This document shows, one piece after another, positions 1 to 8,755 of a DNA stretch of 64,000 nt; the stretch's first letter is position 1, and each line of letters starts with the position of its first letter. The notes beneath the pieces are model-generated. The model was not told where the DNA came from. It ran no database searches and saw nothing but the letters and a program-made list of their open reading frames with translations. A program made the position numbers and the translations under genes. The DNA comes from MFD04580-c1 sp963702995. Lineage in GTDB: Bacteria > Planctomycetota > Phycisphaerae > Tepidisphaerales > Tepidisphaeraceae. The stretch spans positions 1,550,001 through 1,614,000 of the forward strand of contig OY969783.1 in NCBI GenBank assembly GCA_963702995.1, in the 5' to 3' direction.

Positions 1-509
1 TCCGCTTCCGCGGCCGCGTCCGGGCAGAGGAGCTGCACGTACCGCTCCGCGCGGCTGCCGGGGCTGGGAGCGATTTGCCTGACCAGCGGTTCTTCGCGAT
101 CGGTCAGGGCGCGAATCATTGTCTTGGCGACGTCGAGGGAGTCGAGCGGGTGCATGCGCGAGGCGCGGCCGCGGATCTCGCCGAGGGTTTGGGGGCCGCG
201 CAGGAGCAACTCCGCCAGGACAGCGAGCTCACCCGCCCTCACCCGCAGGACATCCTGGGCCATGTGCTTATACTTGTTTGTCCGGCTGCCGACGGTATCC
301 ACCCGGACGGAAAGGCCTTTGACGCGAAGGCCTTCCAACGCGTCGAACACGCGGCCGTCGTCGATCGCGAAGATCGGGTCGCGGTTGTTCTTCTGGTTGC
401 AGCCGTTCACGGTCGCGTTCAGTGTCAGCGGGTATTGGTCCGGCGTGGTCGATGCCTTTTCGATCAGCACGCCCAGGACGCGGGCTTCGTCGGCGGTCAG
501 TTGAATCAT
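1..509 (-). CDS. YceH/UPF0502 family protein, 3' end cut by window edge
   Basis: Read from the ATG at 507-509 leftwards, the frame stays open to the window edge (169 codons). It begins MIQLTADEARVLGVLIEKA and continues with TPDQYPLTLNATVNGCNQKN, the typical opening of the DUF480/YceH family. That family has two winged-helix domains. The second one starts here around residue 100 (VRAGELAVLAELLLRGPQT). The biochemical role of the family is not settled. The C-terminus lies outside the window. The start is strongly supported because the family begins at exactly this MxLT.ExR motif. Confidence 0.9.
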   Translation of the reverse strand, partial: MIQLTADEARVLGVLIEKASTTPDQYPLTLNATVNGCNQKNNRDPIFAIDDGRVFDALEGLRVKGLSVRVDTVGSRTNKYKHMAQDVLRVRAGELAVLAELLLRGPQTLGEIRGRASRMHPLDSLDVAKTMIRALTDREEPLVRQIAPSPGSRAERYVQLLCPDAAAEA

Positions 510-610
510 GCTGCCGATCGTACCGATGCAGGCGCGTCGGTGCGACGGGCGCGGTCAACGGGGCCGTGGTGCGGGGGTAGCGTTTTTAGAGCGGCGGCGG
601 CGAGAAGCAG

Positions 611-640
611 GAAAATCCGAAGCACCAAATCTGAAGGAAG
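611..640. repeat. family D dispersed repeat, single arm
   Basis: The stretch aaaatccgaagcaccaaa followed by tctgaaggaa matches the 'ccgaagcacgaaatccgaa' element seen again near 20.35, 40.65, 50.43 and 58.11 kb. It is more AT-rich than its surroundings. Here only one arm is clear, directly upstream of the PSCyt1 gene. Confidence 0.5.
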
Positions 641-706
641 ATCGAAGGCGGAAAGAAGGAATCGAGCGCAGGCGTTTCGAGCTTTCTTCATCCCTTTCGA
701 GACACC

Positions 707-3700
707 ATGGAACCCAAAATCAACTTCTGGCGACTCGGATGGGCTGCCGCCGCGGCGTGGTGGGTCGGCCTGGGCACTTTGACGCCCGGCCTTGCCCGCG
801 CTGAGCCGTCCGATCGCGACGCGATCGTCTACAACCGCGATATCCGCCCGATCCTTTCCGACAATTGCTTCTATTGTCACGGGCCGGACAAGAACAAGCG
901 GAAAGGGAAGTTCCGGCTCGACGATCGCGAGTCAGCCGTGGCGAAGAAGGCCATCGCCCCCGGCAAGCCGGCCGACAGCTCATTGGTTGATCGCATCTTC
1001 ACCAAAGACGCCGAAGACCTGATGCCGCCCCCGGAGACGCACAAGGCGTTGACCGAGGCGCAGAAGCAGCTTCTGGTTCGATGGGTGGAGCAGGGCGCGG
1101 TGTATCAGCCACACTGGGCCTACATCCCGCCGCGGCGGCCGCCGGTGCCGGCGGTCGCCAACGCGCCGCAAGCGTTGAGCCCGATCGACGCTTTCGTCCA
1201 AAGCACGCTTGCGGCGAAAAAGATCGCCCCGTCGAAGCCGGCCGACCCGCGCACCCTCCTGCGGCGGCTGAGCCTCGACCTCACTGGCCTCCCACCGACG
1301 CCCGCGGAAATGCAGGCGTACCTTGATGACCGCGGCTCCGACGCTTACGCCCGGCAGGTGGATCGCCTGCTCGCCTCGCCGCACTACGGCGAGCGCATGG
1401 CCGTCCCCTGGCTCGATGCGGTCCGGTTCGCCGATACGGTGGGCTTCCACGGCGATCAGAACGTCAACGTCTTCCCCTACCGCGATTACGTCATCGACGC
1501 TTTCAACCACAACAAGCCGTTCGATCAGTTCACGATCGAGCAGATCGCCGGCGACCTGCTACCCCACCCCACCACCGAGCAGCTTGTCGCCAGCGGCTTC
1601 AATCGCCTCAACATGATGACCCGCGAGGGCGGTGCGCAGCCGAAAGAATACCTCGCCAAGTACGCGGCCGATCGCGTCCGCACCGTTGGCTCGGCGTGGC
1701 TCGGCTCGACCCTCGGCTGCTGCGAATGCCACGACCACAAGTTCGACCCCTTCACCGCACGCGACTTCTACTCGTTGGGGGCCTTCTGGTCCGACGTCCG
1801 TCAATGGGGCGTCTACATGGACTACGGCTACACACCCAACCCCGACCTGAAGGGGTATAGCAACGATTCGCCCTTCCCGCCGGAGATTATCGTCGCCAGC
1901 CCCTACCTTGCGGCGCGCGAGCATCGGCTCATCCGCCGCCTCGACGACATCGCGGCCCGCGCCGCAGCGCGCTTCACCGATGACGCGCAGGCGGCCGCGG
2001 CATTCGAGGCGTGGCGCGTCGAGACCCGCGCGTTCCTGGACGCGCACCCCGACGGATGGTCGGTCCTCGAAGGCAAAGGCCTGCGCGACGAGCAGAGCCT
2101 GTCGGACGAGGCGGCCGCCCCGAAGGCGAAGAAAGCGGCTTCAACGACGAAGCCCGCCAGGGCACTGAAAGCCGCCGCCCCAACGGTCGTCGCGCAGGCG
2201 GCGCCGGGCGGCGACGGGTCGATCCTGCTGCTGGGGGCGGCCGGTGATAACGACGTCGTCCGATTCGCCCTGCCGGCCGGGCGGGTGGCGGCGATTCGGC
2301 TTGAAGCGCTGCCTCATTCGCGGCATGACGGCCGCGTGGTGCGGAATGGGGGCGAGTCGGCCCTTGTCGGCGTCAGTGCGACCCTGCGGCCGCATGATGG
2401 CGGCAAGGACGTCCGCCTCACCTTCGACCGGGCGGACGCGGATCAAAAAGAGGATCGGTTCTCCAACGGTTTCGCCGCCATCGGCGTGCTGGGCGGGTGG
2501 AAGACCTCGGCCGCCGCCGCGAAACAGGCGCAGTCGGCCGTATACGTCCTGGCGACGCCGGTGGCGTCCGGCGCGGGGGACGTTTTGTCGTTGACTCTGG
2601 CGAAGAACACGCTGGGGTGCATCCGCGTGTCGGTGTCGCCGGTCGCTTCGATCAAGCCGGTCGATCCGGCGTTCGTTAAAGAAGTCGATCAATCGATAAA
2701 GGGCTCGGCCGCCCCTCAAAGCCCGATCGCCCTGCGGGCGTACGTTCTTTCCGGCGGCGCGGGCCCCGAGCCGCTGGCCGAGGCGCAGCGGCTGGCGCGG
2801 CAGGTCGCCGAGTGTCGCGACGGCAAGTCGCCGACGCTGGTGACGGTGGCCCAAACGCCGCGGGTGGCGCGTGTGCTGCCGCGCGGCAACTGGCAGGACG
2901 AGAGCGGTCCGGTTGTCGAGCCTGCGCTTCCGGCCTTCCTGGTAAAGCCCGCCGGCGAACAGCGGCTGACTCGACTTGATCTCGCGAAGTGGCTCGTCTC
3001 CCAGGACAACCCGCTCACGGCGCGGACGATCGTCAACCGCACGTGGAAGCAGTTCTTTGGCACGGGCCTCTCGGCCGGTGTTGAAGACCTGGGTGCCCAG
3101 GGCGAATGGCCGAGCCACCCGGAGCTGCTCGACTGGCTGGCGGTGGAGTTCCGGGAATCGGGTTGGGACATGAAGCACATGGCGCGGCTGATCGTCATGT
3201 CATCGACCTACCGGCAGGATTCGAACCTTCGTCCGGAGCTGAAGGACATCGACCCCGGCAACCGGCTGCTCGCCAGCCAGTCCCCCCGCCGGCTGGAGGC
3301 AGAGTTCGTCCGCGACAACGCCCTCTTCGCCAGCGGCCTGCTGAACCTGGACGACATCGGCGGGCCCAGCGTCAAGCCGTACCAGCCGGCTGGCTACTAC
3401 GTGAACATCCAGTTCCCCAGCCGCGACTACATCGCCGACACCGACGACCGCCAATACCGCCGCGGCCTCTACATGCACTGGCAGCGGACGTTCCTTCACC
3501 CGATGCTCGCCAACTTCGACGCCCCTTCTCGGGAGGACACCGCCTGCACGCGCGTTGTCTCCAATACACCGCAACAGGCCCTGACCCTCCTGAACGACCC
3601 GACGTTCGTCGAAGCCGCCAGAGTCCTGGCGGAGGCGACGCTGGCCGCCGACGGCGCCGATGCGCGTCGGCTGTCGTTCATCTTCGAGCGCGCCCTCGCC

Positions 3701-3910
3701 CGCGAGCCGCGACCGAATGAGCGCGCATCGCTCGAGGCGTTCCTCAAGGAACAGCGGTCGTACTATCACGAGCACCCGGACGATGCCGCCAAGCTCGCCC
3801 ATGTGGGCAACGCGCCCCCGGCGGCCGGCGTTGACGAGCCCGAGCTGGCCGCCTGGGCCACCGTCTGCCGCGTGGTGCTGAACCTTCACGAAACGATCAC
3901 GCGGTATTGA
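707..3910 (+). CDS. PSCyt1-DUF1549-DUF1553 secreted planctomycete cytochrome-type protein
   Basis: The protein has 1067 residues. An N-terminal signal or membrane segment (residues 8-32) is followed by a planctomycete cytochrome C domain with one CxxCH haem site, CFYCH at 54-58, and the MPPP segment typical of the family. DUF1549 (PSCyt2) covers about 150-360, with the conserved RLSLDLTGLPPTP. An Ala/Lys-rich linker lies near 470-500 and a beta-rich insert follows. DUF1553 covers about 770-1060 (RLDLAKWLVSQDNPLTART). Family members are common only in Planctomycetota and relatives, normally upstream of a DUF1501 gene, as here. Function is unproven. A role in periplasmic electron transfer or in sulfated-polysaccharide degradation has been suggested for the family. 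No clear ribosome binding site precedes the ATG. Confidence 0.93.
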   Translation: MEPKINFWRLGWAAAAAWWVGLGTLTPGLARAEPSDRDAIVYNRDIRPILSDNCFYCHGPDKNKRKGKFRLDDRESAVAKKAIAPGKPADSSLVDRIFTKDAEDLMPPPETHKALTEAQKQLLVRWVEQGAVYQPHWAYIPPRRPPVPAVANAPQALSPIDAFVQSTLAAKKIAPSKPADPRTLLRRLSLDLTGLPPTPAEMQAYLDDRGSDAYARQVDRLLASPHYGERMAVPWLDAVRFADTVGFHGDQNVNVFPYRDYVIDAFNHNKPFDQFTIEQIAGDLLPHPTTEQLVASGFNRLNMMTREGGAQPKEYLAKYAADRVRTVGSAWLGSTLGCCECHDHKFDPFTARDFYSLGAFWSDVRQWGVYMDYGYTPNPDLKGYSNDSPFPPEIIVASPYLAAREHRLIRRLDDIAARAAARFTDDAQAAAAFEAWRVETRAFLDAHPDGWSVLEGKGLRDEQSLSDEAAAPKAKKAASTTKPARALKAAAPTVVAQAAPGGDGSILLLGAAGDNDVVRFALPAGRVAAIRLEALPHSRHDGRVVRNGGESALVGVSATLRPHDGGKDVRLTFDRADADQKEDRFSNGFAAIGVLGGWKTSAAAAKQAQSAVYVLATPVASGAGDVLSLTLAKNTLGCIRVSVSPVASIKPVDPAFVKEVDQSIKGSAAPQSPIALRAYVLSGGAGPEPLAEAQRLARQVAECRDGKSPTLVTVAQTPRVARVLPRGNWQDESGPVVEPALPAFLVKPAGEQRLTRLDLAKWLVSQDNPLTARTIVNRTWKQFFGTGLSAGVEDLGAQGEWPSHPELLDWLAVEFRESGWDMKHMARLIVMSSTYRQDSNLRPELKDIDPGNRLLASQSPRRLEAEFVRDNALFASGLLNLDDIGGPSVKPYQPAGYYVNIQFPSRDYIADTDDRQYRRGLYMHWQRTFLHPMLANFDAPSREDTACTRVVSNTPQQALTLLNDPTFVEAARVLAEATLAADGADARRLSFIFERALAREPRPNERASLEAFLKEQRSYYHEHPDDAAKLAHVGNAPPAAGVDEPELAAWATVCRVVLNLHETITRY

Positions 3911-3923
3911 CTTTGTTGGGCAC

Positions 3924-3969
3924 GCCCCGCGTGCCGCCGAACCGCGCTCCCGACGCGCGGGGCATTTTT
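3924..3969 (+). terminator. GC hairpin followed by a T run, between the PSCyt1 and DUF1501 genes
   Basis: gccccgcg (3924-3931) pairs exactly with cgcggggc (3956-3963), and attttt follows directly. This is the form of an intrinsic terminator or attenuator. It lies 13 bases upstream of the next start codon on the same strand, so it may lower DUF1501 expression relative to the upstream gene. The loop is long (24 nt), which weakens the call. Confidence 0.45.
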
Positions 3970-3981
3970 GCGAGATCCACC

Positions 3982-5452
3982 ATGCGACACCCGATGCCGA
4001 CGCAGGACTATTTCTCCCGACTCACCCGCCGGACGTTCCTGGGCCGCGGCGCCGGTGTGGGCTTGGGCGGCCTGGCCCTGGCGGCGCTGGGCACCCCGGC
4101 CATGGTCCGGGGCGAGGCGGAGGCCAAGCCCGCGCTCGCTGCCGACGGCCGCTGGCCGGGCGTCATCCACCCCGCCCAGTTCCCCGTGAAGGCGAAGCGG
4201 ATCATCCACCTCTGCATGGCCGGCGGCCCCTCGCACGTCGAAAGCTTCGACCCCAAGCCCGAGCTGAAAGCGCTCCACGGCAAGCCCTTTCCCGAGAGCT
4301 TCACGAAGGGGCAGCAACTCGCCCAGCTTCAGGGGTCTCAGCTCATCGCACGCGGGCCGTTCGTCGATTTTCATCGGTACGGAAAGTCCGGGCAGGAGAT
4401 CTCCGACCTCTTCCCCCATATCGCCGGCATCGCCGACGACATCTGCATCATCCGCTCGATGGTGACCGAGCAGATCAACCACGACCCAGCGCAGGCCTTC
4501 ATGAATTCCGGCTCGATCCTCAAAGGGCGGCCGAGCATGGGGGCGTGGCTCCTGTACGGCCTGGGCGCCGAGACCGACAGCCTCCCCGGCTTCATCGTCT
4601 TCATCTCCCAGGGGCAGCGGCGGCGGCGCGCAGCCGGTCTCGGCGCGGCAGTGGTCCAGCGGGTTCCTTCCCAGCCGCTTTCAGGGGATCCAGTTCCAGT
4701 CGAAGGGGAACGCCGTCCACTACGTCGGCAACCCCGACGGCGTCTGCCAGAGCACCCAGCGGCAGGTGGTGGACGAGATCCAGCGGCTCAACGGCATGCT
4801 TGCCGAAGAGCGATACGACCCGGAGATCCAGACCCGGATCGCGCAATACGAGATGGCGTTCAAGATGCAGGCGTCGGTCCCCGAACTGACCGACTTCAAG
4901 GCCGAGCCACAGTATGTGCTCGACGCCTATGGGGTAAAGGAGCCGGGTGACGGGAGCTTCGCCAGCAACTGCCTGCTTGCCCGGCGGCTCGCCGAGCGGG
5001 GCGTCCGCTTTATCCAGCTCTACCACCGGGCGTGGGACCATCATGGCGACATCGAAAAGAACATGCCCATCGCCGCGAAGGAAACAGACCAGGCCAGTGC
5101 CGCCCTGGTGAACGACCTCAAGCAGCGCGGCATGCTCGACGACACGCTGGTGATCTGGGGCGGCGAATTCGGCCGCACGCCGATGGGCCAGGGCAGCGGC
5201 CGCGATCATCACATCAACGCCTTCTCTCTCTGGCTCGCCGGCGGCGGCGTCAAGCCCGGCATCACCTACGGCGGCACGGACGAACTTGGCTACCGGAGCG
5301 TGAAGGACGTCGTCTCGATGCACGACCTTCACGCGACGATGCTCCGGCTTTGCGGCATCGACCCCGAGCGCTTCAGCGTGAAGTTCCAGGGGCTCGACGC
5401 GCGATTGTCCGGGGTCGAACCGGCGAAGGTGGTCGAAGCGATCCTGGCGTGA
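3982..5452 (+). CDS. DUF1501 family Tat-exported protein (frameshifted)
   Basis: It starts MRHPMPTQDYFSRLTRRTF with a twin-arginine signal (RRTFL) and a hydrophobic stretch to about residue 45, so Tat export is expected. RIIHLCMAGGPSHVESFDPK and, later, DDTLVIWGGEFGRTPMGQGS followed by GRDHH are hallmarks of DUF1501 (sulfatase/alkaline-phosphatase-like fold). The frame breaks near 4611-4620: after FISQGQ the reading becomes arginine-rich, while the next frame gives GGGAQPVSARQWSSGFLPS, the expected family sequence. One extra base in the ggggcagcggcggcgg tract accounts for it (1471 nt = 3n+1). It pairs functionally with the PSCyt1 gene 72 bp upstream. Confidence 0.88.
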
Positions 5453-5478
5453 GGCGCAGCGCCGCGTCGATCACCGCA

Positions 5479-5995
5479 TCAAACGAGCCGCGCCCGTGAG
5501 GAAGCGGGCAGTCGCCGTCCCCGGCGACTGGGCCGTCGGATGGTCGGTTGATGTCCGCCTGCGGCGATCACCCGCTTCCTGACAGGCGCGGCTCGCGGGT
5601 GGCCCGCGCGGAGAGGGAGAACGGCGCTCAAACGAGCCGCGCCCGTGAGGAAGCGGGCAGTCGCCGTACTCGGCGACTGAGCCGTCGGATGGTCGGTTGA
5701 TGCCCGCCTGCGGCGATCACCCGCTTCCTGACAGGCGCGGCTCGCGGGTGGCCCGCGCGGAGAGGGAGAACGGCGCTCAAACGAGCCGCGCCCGTGAGGA
5801 AGCGGGCAGTCGCCGTACTCGGCGACTGAGCTGTCGGATGGTCGGTTGATGCCCGCCTGCGGCGAGCCCCGCTTCCTGACAGGCGCGGCTCGTTTACGCG
5901 CGTCTTGGTCGGGCTGTGTGAGGGCAGGGAGGTTGAGTCGCGGGAGCTGTGGGGGAGCGCTCGGGGACCGCTTCCTGACGGGCGCGGCTCGCGGG
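5479..5995. repeat. family A palindromic repeat: three 149-bp tandem units plus a half copy
   Basis: Units begin at 5479, 5628 and 5777 (period exactly 149 for the first two); the third is cut at about 5892. Each unit opens with gagccgcgcccgtgaggaag and closes with cttcctgacaggcgcggctc, which are near-perfect inverted copies about 70 bases apart. The inner sequence (tcgccgt..cggcgac) is also palindromic. A half copy lies at 5966-5995. The 578-bp gap between 5452 and 6031 holds nothing else. Related units occur at 51.12-51.55 kb. Confidence 0.9.
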
Positions 5996-6030
5996 TGGCT
6001 CGCGCGGCGTTCGGGGGTATGATCCCCCGG

Positions 6031-6753
6031 ATGATGACCGCTTGCCGCACGCGGCCGTGCGCCGTATCCGTACTAACCGTCACGCTGATCGCCGCGGCGT
6101 TCGCCGCCGCCGCTCCTTCGACGCGGCCGTCGTACGTTTCGGCCCGCGACTTCGACTTCAAATCCCTCCTTGGCGGCCCGCCGGCCGACAACTCGCCCGA
6201 GCATCGTCAGGAGGTCGATCGGATGCTCGATCTTCAGGCCCACCGCACGCCCGACGAGGAGGCCCGGTGCAAGGCCGAAGAGGCTGTGACCGTCTTTGCC
6301 TTCAGCACCGTGCTGGGGGAAGGGTTCAACGAGAAGAACCTCCCGAGAACGGCCGCCATGATGCAGAGGGTCTATGACGACACCAAAGACGTGTCGGGCG
6401 CGGCGAAGCTGATCTGGCGGCGCGTCCGCCCTCCGCTGGCGGAGCCGCGGATCAAGCCGTGCGTCGTTCTCGAGCACACGGCGTCCTACCCGAGCGGCCA
6501 CTCCGTTCGCGGGATCGTCTGGGCGACGCTGCTCGCCGAAATTTTCCCCGACCAGCGCGACGCCCTGCTCGCGCGCGGGCGGCAGATCGGGGACGACCGC
6601 GCCCTCGCCGGGATGCACTACCCCAGCGACGTGGCGGCCGGTCAGAAGCTCGGCGCCGAGATCGCCAAACGAATGCTCGCCAACCCGGCCGCCCAGGCCG
6701 ACCTACAACAAGTCAAAGCCGAGTGCCGCGCCAACATGCATCCAGTCAAATAG
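6031..6753 (+). CDS. class A non-specific acid phosphatase (PAP2 superfamily)
   Basis: The protein has 240 residues and starts with a Sec signal (MMTACRTRPCAV then a hydrophobic run ending near AAAAPSTRP), so it is periplasmic. The three PAP2 motifs are visible: KLIWRRVRP (K-x6-RP), YPSGHS (PSGH) and DRALAGMHYPSD (R-x5-H-x3-D). Together they form the vanadium-haloperoxidase-like active site that hydrolyses phosphomonoesters. The length fits PhoC/PhoN-type enzymes. An in-frame ATG at 6019 is an alternative start. It stands alone between a repeat cluster and an AT-rich promoter region. Confidence 0.88.
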   Translation: MMTACRTRPCAVSVLTVTLIAAAFAAAAPSTRPSYVSARDFDFKSLLGGPPADNSPEHRQEVDRMLDLQAHRTPDEEARCKAEEAVTVFAFSTVLGEGFNEKNLPRTAAMMQRVYDDTKDVSGAAKLIWRRVRPPLAEPRIKPCVVLEHTASYPSGHSVRGIVWATLLAEIFPDQRDALLARGRQIGDDRALAGMHYPSDVAAGQKLGAEIAKRMLANPAAQADLQQVKAECRANMHPVK

Positions 6754-6795
6754 CGTGAGCCGGCCGGTGTCGCCAAAGCGCATCCTATCTTTGCT

Positions 6796-6834
6796 AATAT
6801 TTGTATTGACAGATATTGTTTTAACATTTATATT
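6796..6834 (+). promoter_or_regulatory. sigma-70 promoter with overlapping operator, upstream of pirin/nitroreductase
   Basis: TTGACA (6806-6811), a 17-bp spacer and TATATT (6829-6834) form a near-consensus sigma-70 promoter in an unusually AT-rich island. Across the -35 box lies an inverted repeat: aatatttgt (6796-6804), attg, acagatatt (6809-6817), 8 of 9 positions matching. This is a plausible repressor site for a MarR- or HxlR-type regulator. No regulator gene is adjacent. Confidence 0.7.
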
Positions 6835-6914
6835 GGGGTGCGACGTCCATGGCCCGGCGGCGTAAGCCGGGGCAGAATGACGTTCAAACATAGGTCCTTG
6901 AGACAGAGCGCGTC

Positions 6915-7618
6915 ATGATCAGCGTCATCCCCTCGGCCGATCGTTATTCCGCCGATCACGGGTGGCTTCAGACCCGCTGGCACTTTTCGTTCTCCGACTA
7001 TCACGACCCGAAGAACATGAACTGGAGTGCCCTGCGCGTCTTCAACGACGATGTCGTCCAGCCGGGCGGCGGGTTCGATTTCCACCCCCATCGGGACATG
7101 GAGATCATCTCGTACATCGTGGACGGCGAGCTGGAGCACAGCGACCGGCTCGGCAATCGGCACGTGAACCGCCCCGGAGAAGTGCAGGTGATGTCGGCCG
7201 GCCGCGGCATCGTGCACGCGGAGCGAAACCCGTCCGCCGCCGCGGCCATGCGGCTGTTGCAGCTCTGGGTGCTCCCGCGCCACCGCGGGCTGGAGCCCCG
7301 GTCGGCGCAGAAGCCGTTCACCCGCGACCAGCGGCTCAATCGGCTCTTTCCGGTCGTCTCGCCCGTCGATGCCCCGATCGACGGCGCCCTGACGATCGAC
7401 CAGGACGCGACGGTCTACGTCTCGACCCTTGAGGCGGGCCACACCCTGACGTACGCCGGGCGCCCAAGCGCCATGGCTACTTGTTCGTGATTCGCGGCGC
7501 CGCGGAGCTGAACGGACGCTCGCTCGTCGAAGGGGACCAGGCCCGAATGATCGACGAGCCGGATTTGACGATCAAAGCGACGAAGGAGACCGAGCTGATG
7601 TTGCTCGATCTGCCCTAA
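6915..7618 (+). CDS. pirin family cupin protein (frameshifted)
   Basis: The N-terminal cupin shows FDFHPHRDMEIISYIVDGEL and then AGRGIVHAERN, the three histidines and glutamate that bind iron or another metal in pirins. Some members act as quercetinases or redox sensors. The C-terminal cupin resumes in another frame as KRHGYLFVIRGAAELNGRSL and ends LLDLP. The break is near 7455-7466 (704 nt = 3n+2, consistent with one lost base in gccgggcgccc). The gene sits 81 bp downstream of a strong promoter and about 90 bp upstream of a nitroreductase, a common pairing in redox or quinone stress operons. Confidence 0.85.
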
Positions 7619-7711
7619 GCCCACAGCATGTGATGCCTTTGCGGCGCCCGAGCCACTGTGGCTCGGGCGTCGCGTTATACCGCAACCACTCGCAACCGAA
7701 GGAGATCGCCG

Positions 7712-8360
7712 ATGAGCCCTGTCCCTCCTGAAACGTTGATCCAGCAGCTCGAATGGCGTTACGCGACGAAGAAGTTCGACCCGCAAAAGAAGATCCCCGC
7801 GCAGGAGTGGGGGACGCTGGAGAAGGCGCTGATCCTGACGGCATCGTCTTACGGGCTGCAGCCGTGGCGGTTCTTCGTTGTGACGGAGCCGACGGTCCGG
7901 GCCAAGCTGAGGGCGGCCGCGTGGAATCAGCCCCAGGTGACGGACGCTTCGCACCTGGTCGTCTTCGCGATCAAGAAGCCGTTGACGGCGAAGGATGTGG
8001 AGCAGTTCATCGCTCGCGTCGCCGAGGTGCGGGTGCGCGCCGCTGGGATCGCTCGAGGGGTATAAGACCATGATCCTCGGGTCGGTGAACCAGCCGCCGG
8101 AGAAGGTGGAGCATTGGGCCGCCCGCCAGACGTACATCGCCCTGGGGAATTTCCTGACCTCGGCCGCCCTGCTGGGGATCGACGCCTGCCCGATGGAAGG
8201 GTTTGACCCGGCGCAGTTCAATCAGATCCTGGGGCTGGAGGAGAAAGGGTACTCGGCGGTCGTCCTTGGCGCGGCCGGCTATCGCGCCGCCGACGACGCG
8301 GCCGCGAAGTACCTGAAGGTGCGGTTCAAGCCGGAAGATGTGGTCACGCATATCGCGTGA
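7712..8360 (+). CDS. NAD(P)H-dependent nitroreductase family protein (frameshifted)
   Basis: The start ATG follows aaggag by 7 bases. It begins with LEWRYATKKFDPQKK (the FMN-binding R-x-S/A-x-R/K segment) and has SSYGLQPWRFFVV, typical of the NfsB-like subgroup. After AEVR the frame is lost near 8030-8040 and resumes as APLGSLEGYKTMI; the C-terminal part includes FLTSAALLGIDACPMEGFDP and GYSAVVLGAAGYR. The joined protein is about 216 residues, normal for the family. It is an FMN enzyme reducing nitro compounds or quinones, probably co-transcribed with the pirin gene. Confidence 0.86.
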
Positions 8361-8409
8361 CATTGTGTTTCACTTTTCGGGGATTGCTCGTGCGGCGCTG
8401 TCGTCTCAT

Positions 8410-8487
8410 GTAGCAGGCTCCGTGTGCCGTCAGCTTTCTTGGTGGATCACCGGAAGACGAGCTACGGCACACGGAGTGTGCCTGCGA
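8410..8487. repeat. family C inverted repeat
   Basis: tagcaggctccgtgtgccgt at the left and acggcacacggagtgtgcct at the right are imperfect inverted copies around a 35-bp centre. The same element recurs at 38694-38776. Together with the family B element that follows, it fills the gap of about 395 bp between the nitroreductase and the next gene. Confidence 0.75.
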
Positions 8488-8571
8488 CCGGGAGCTCGTC
8501 CCGTTCGGTAGGCGGCTGTATTTGAGCGGCCTTTGCCGTTCGATAGCGTCCGCGGCGCCTCCTGGGAGCGC

Positions 8572-8624
8572 CGACGTCCCGTCGGCCGTTCGTGTCGAGC
8601 CGACGAGGACGTCGGCGTTCCCAG
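8572..8624. repeat. family B inverted repeat
   Basis: tgggagcgccgacgtcc and ggacgtcggcgttccca are inverted copies matching at 16 of 17 positions, separated by about 17 bp. Related copies lie at 13210-13271 and 53295-53358. An apparent open frame runs through it, but the downstream TTG start with its own ribosome binding site indicates the repeat is intergenic. Confidence 0.75.
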
Positions 8625-8755
8625 CTGGGCCACCGATAGGGCCCTCGCTTGACGATCGCCGACCTGAGGGCGACGATCCCTTCCTCGGGAGCCGGTTGTT
8701 GGGGCGGTTCCGCCAGAACGTCCCGCGGACGAAAAGCCATCAGACGGAGGCGCGA

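Noticed and set aside
4600..4640. Programmed ribosomal frameshift in the DUF1501 gene
   Set aside because: There is no slippery heptamer or downstream pseudoknot signal that I can see, and many unrelated genes in the window show the same kind of break.
5479..5995. CRISPR array
   Set aside because: Units are 149 bp with large internal palindromes and conserved interiors. There are no short unique spacers and no cas genes.
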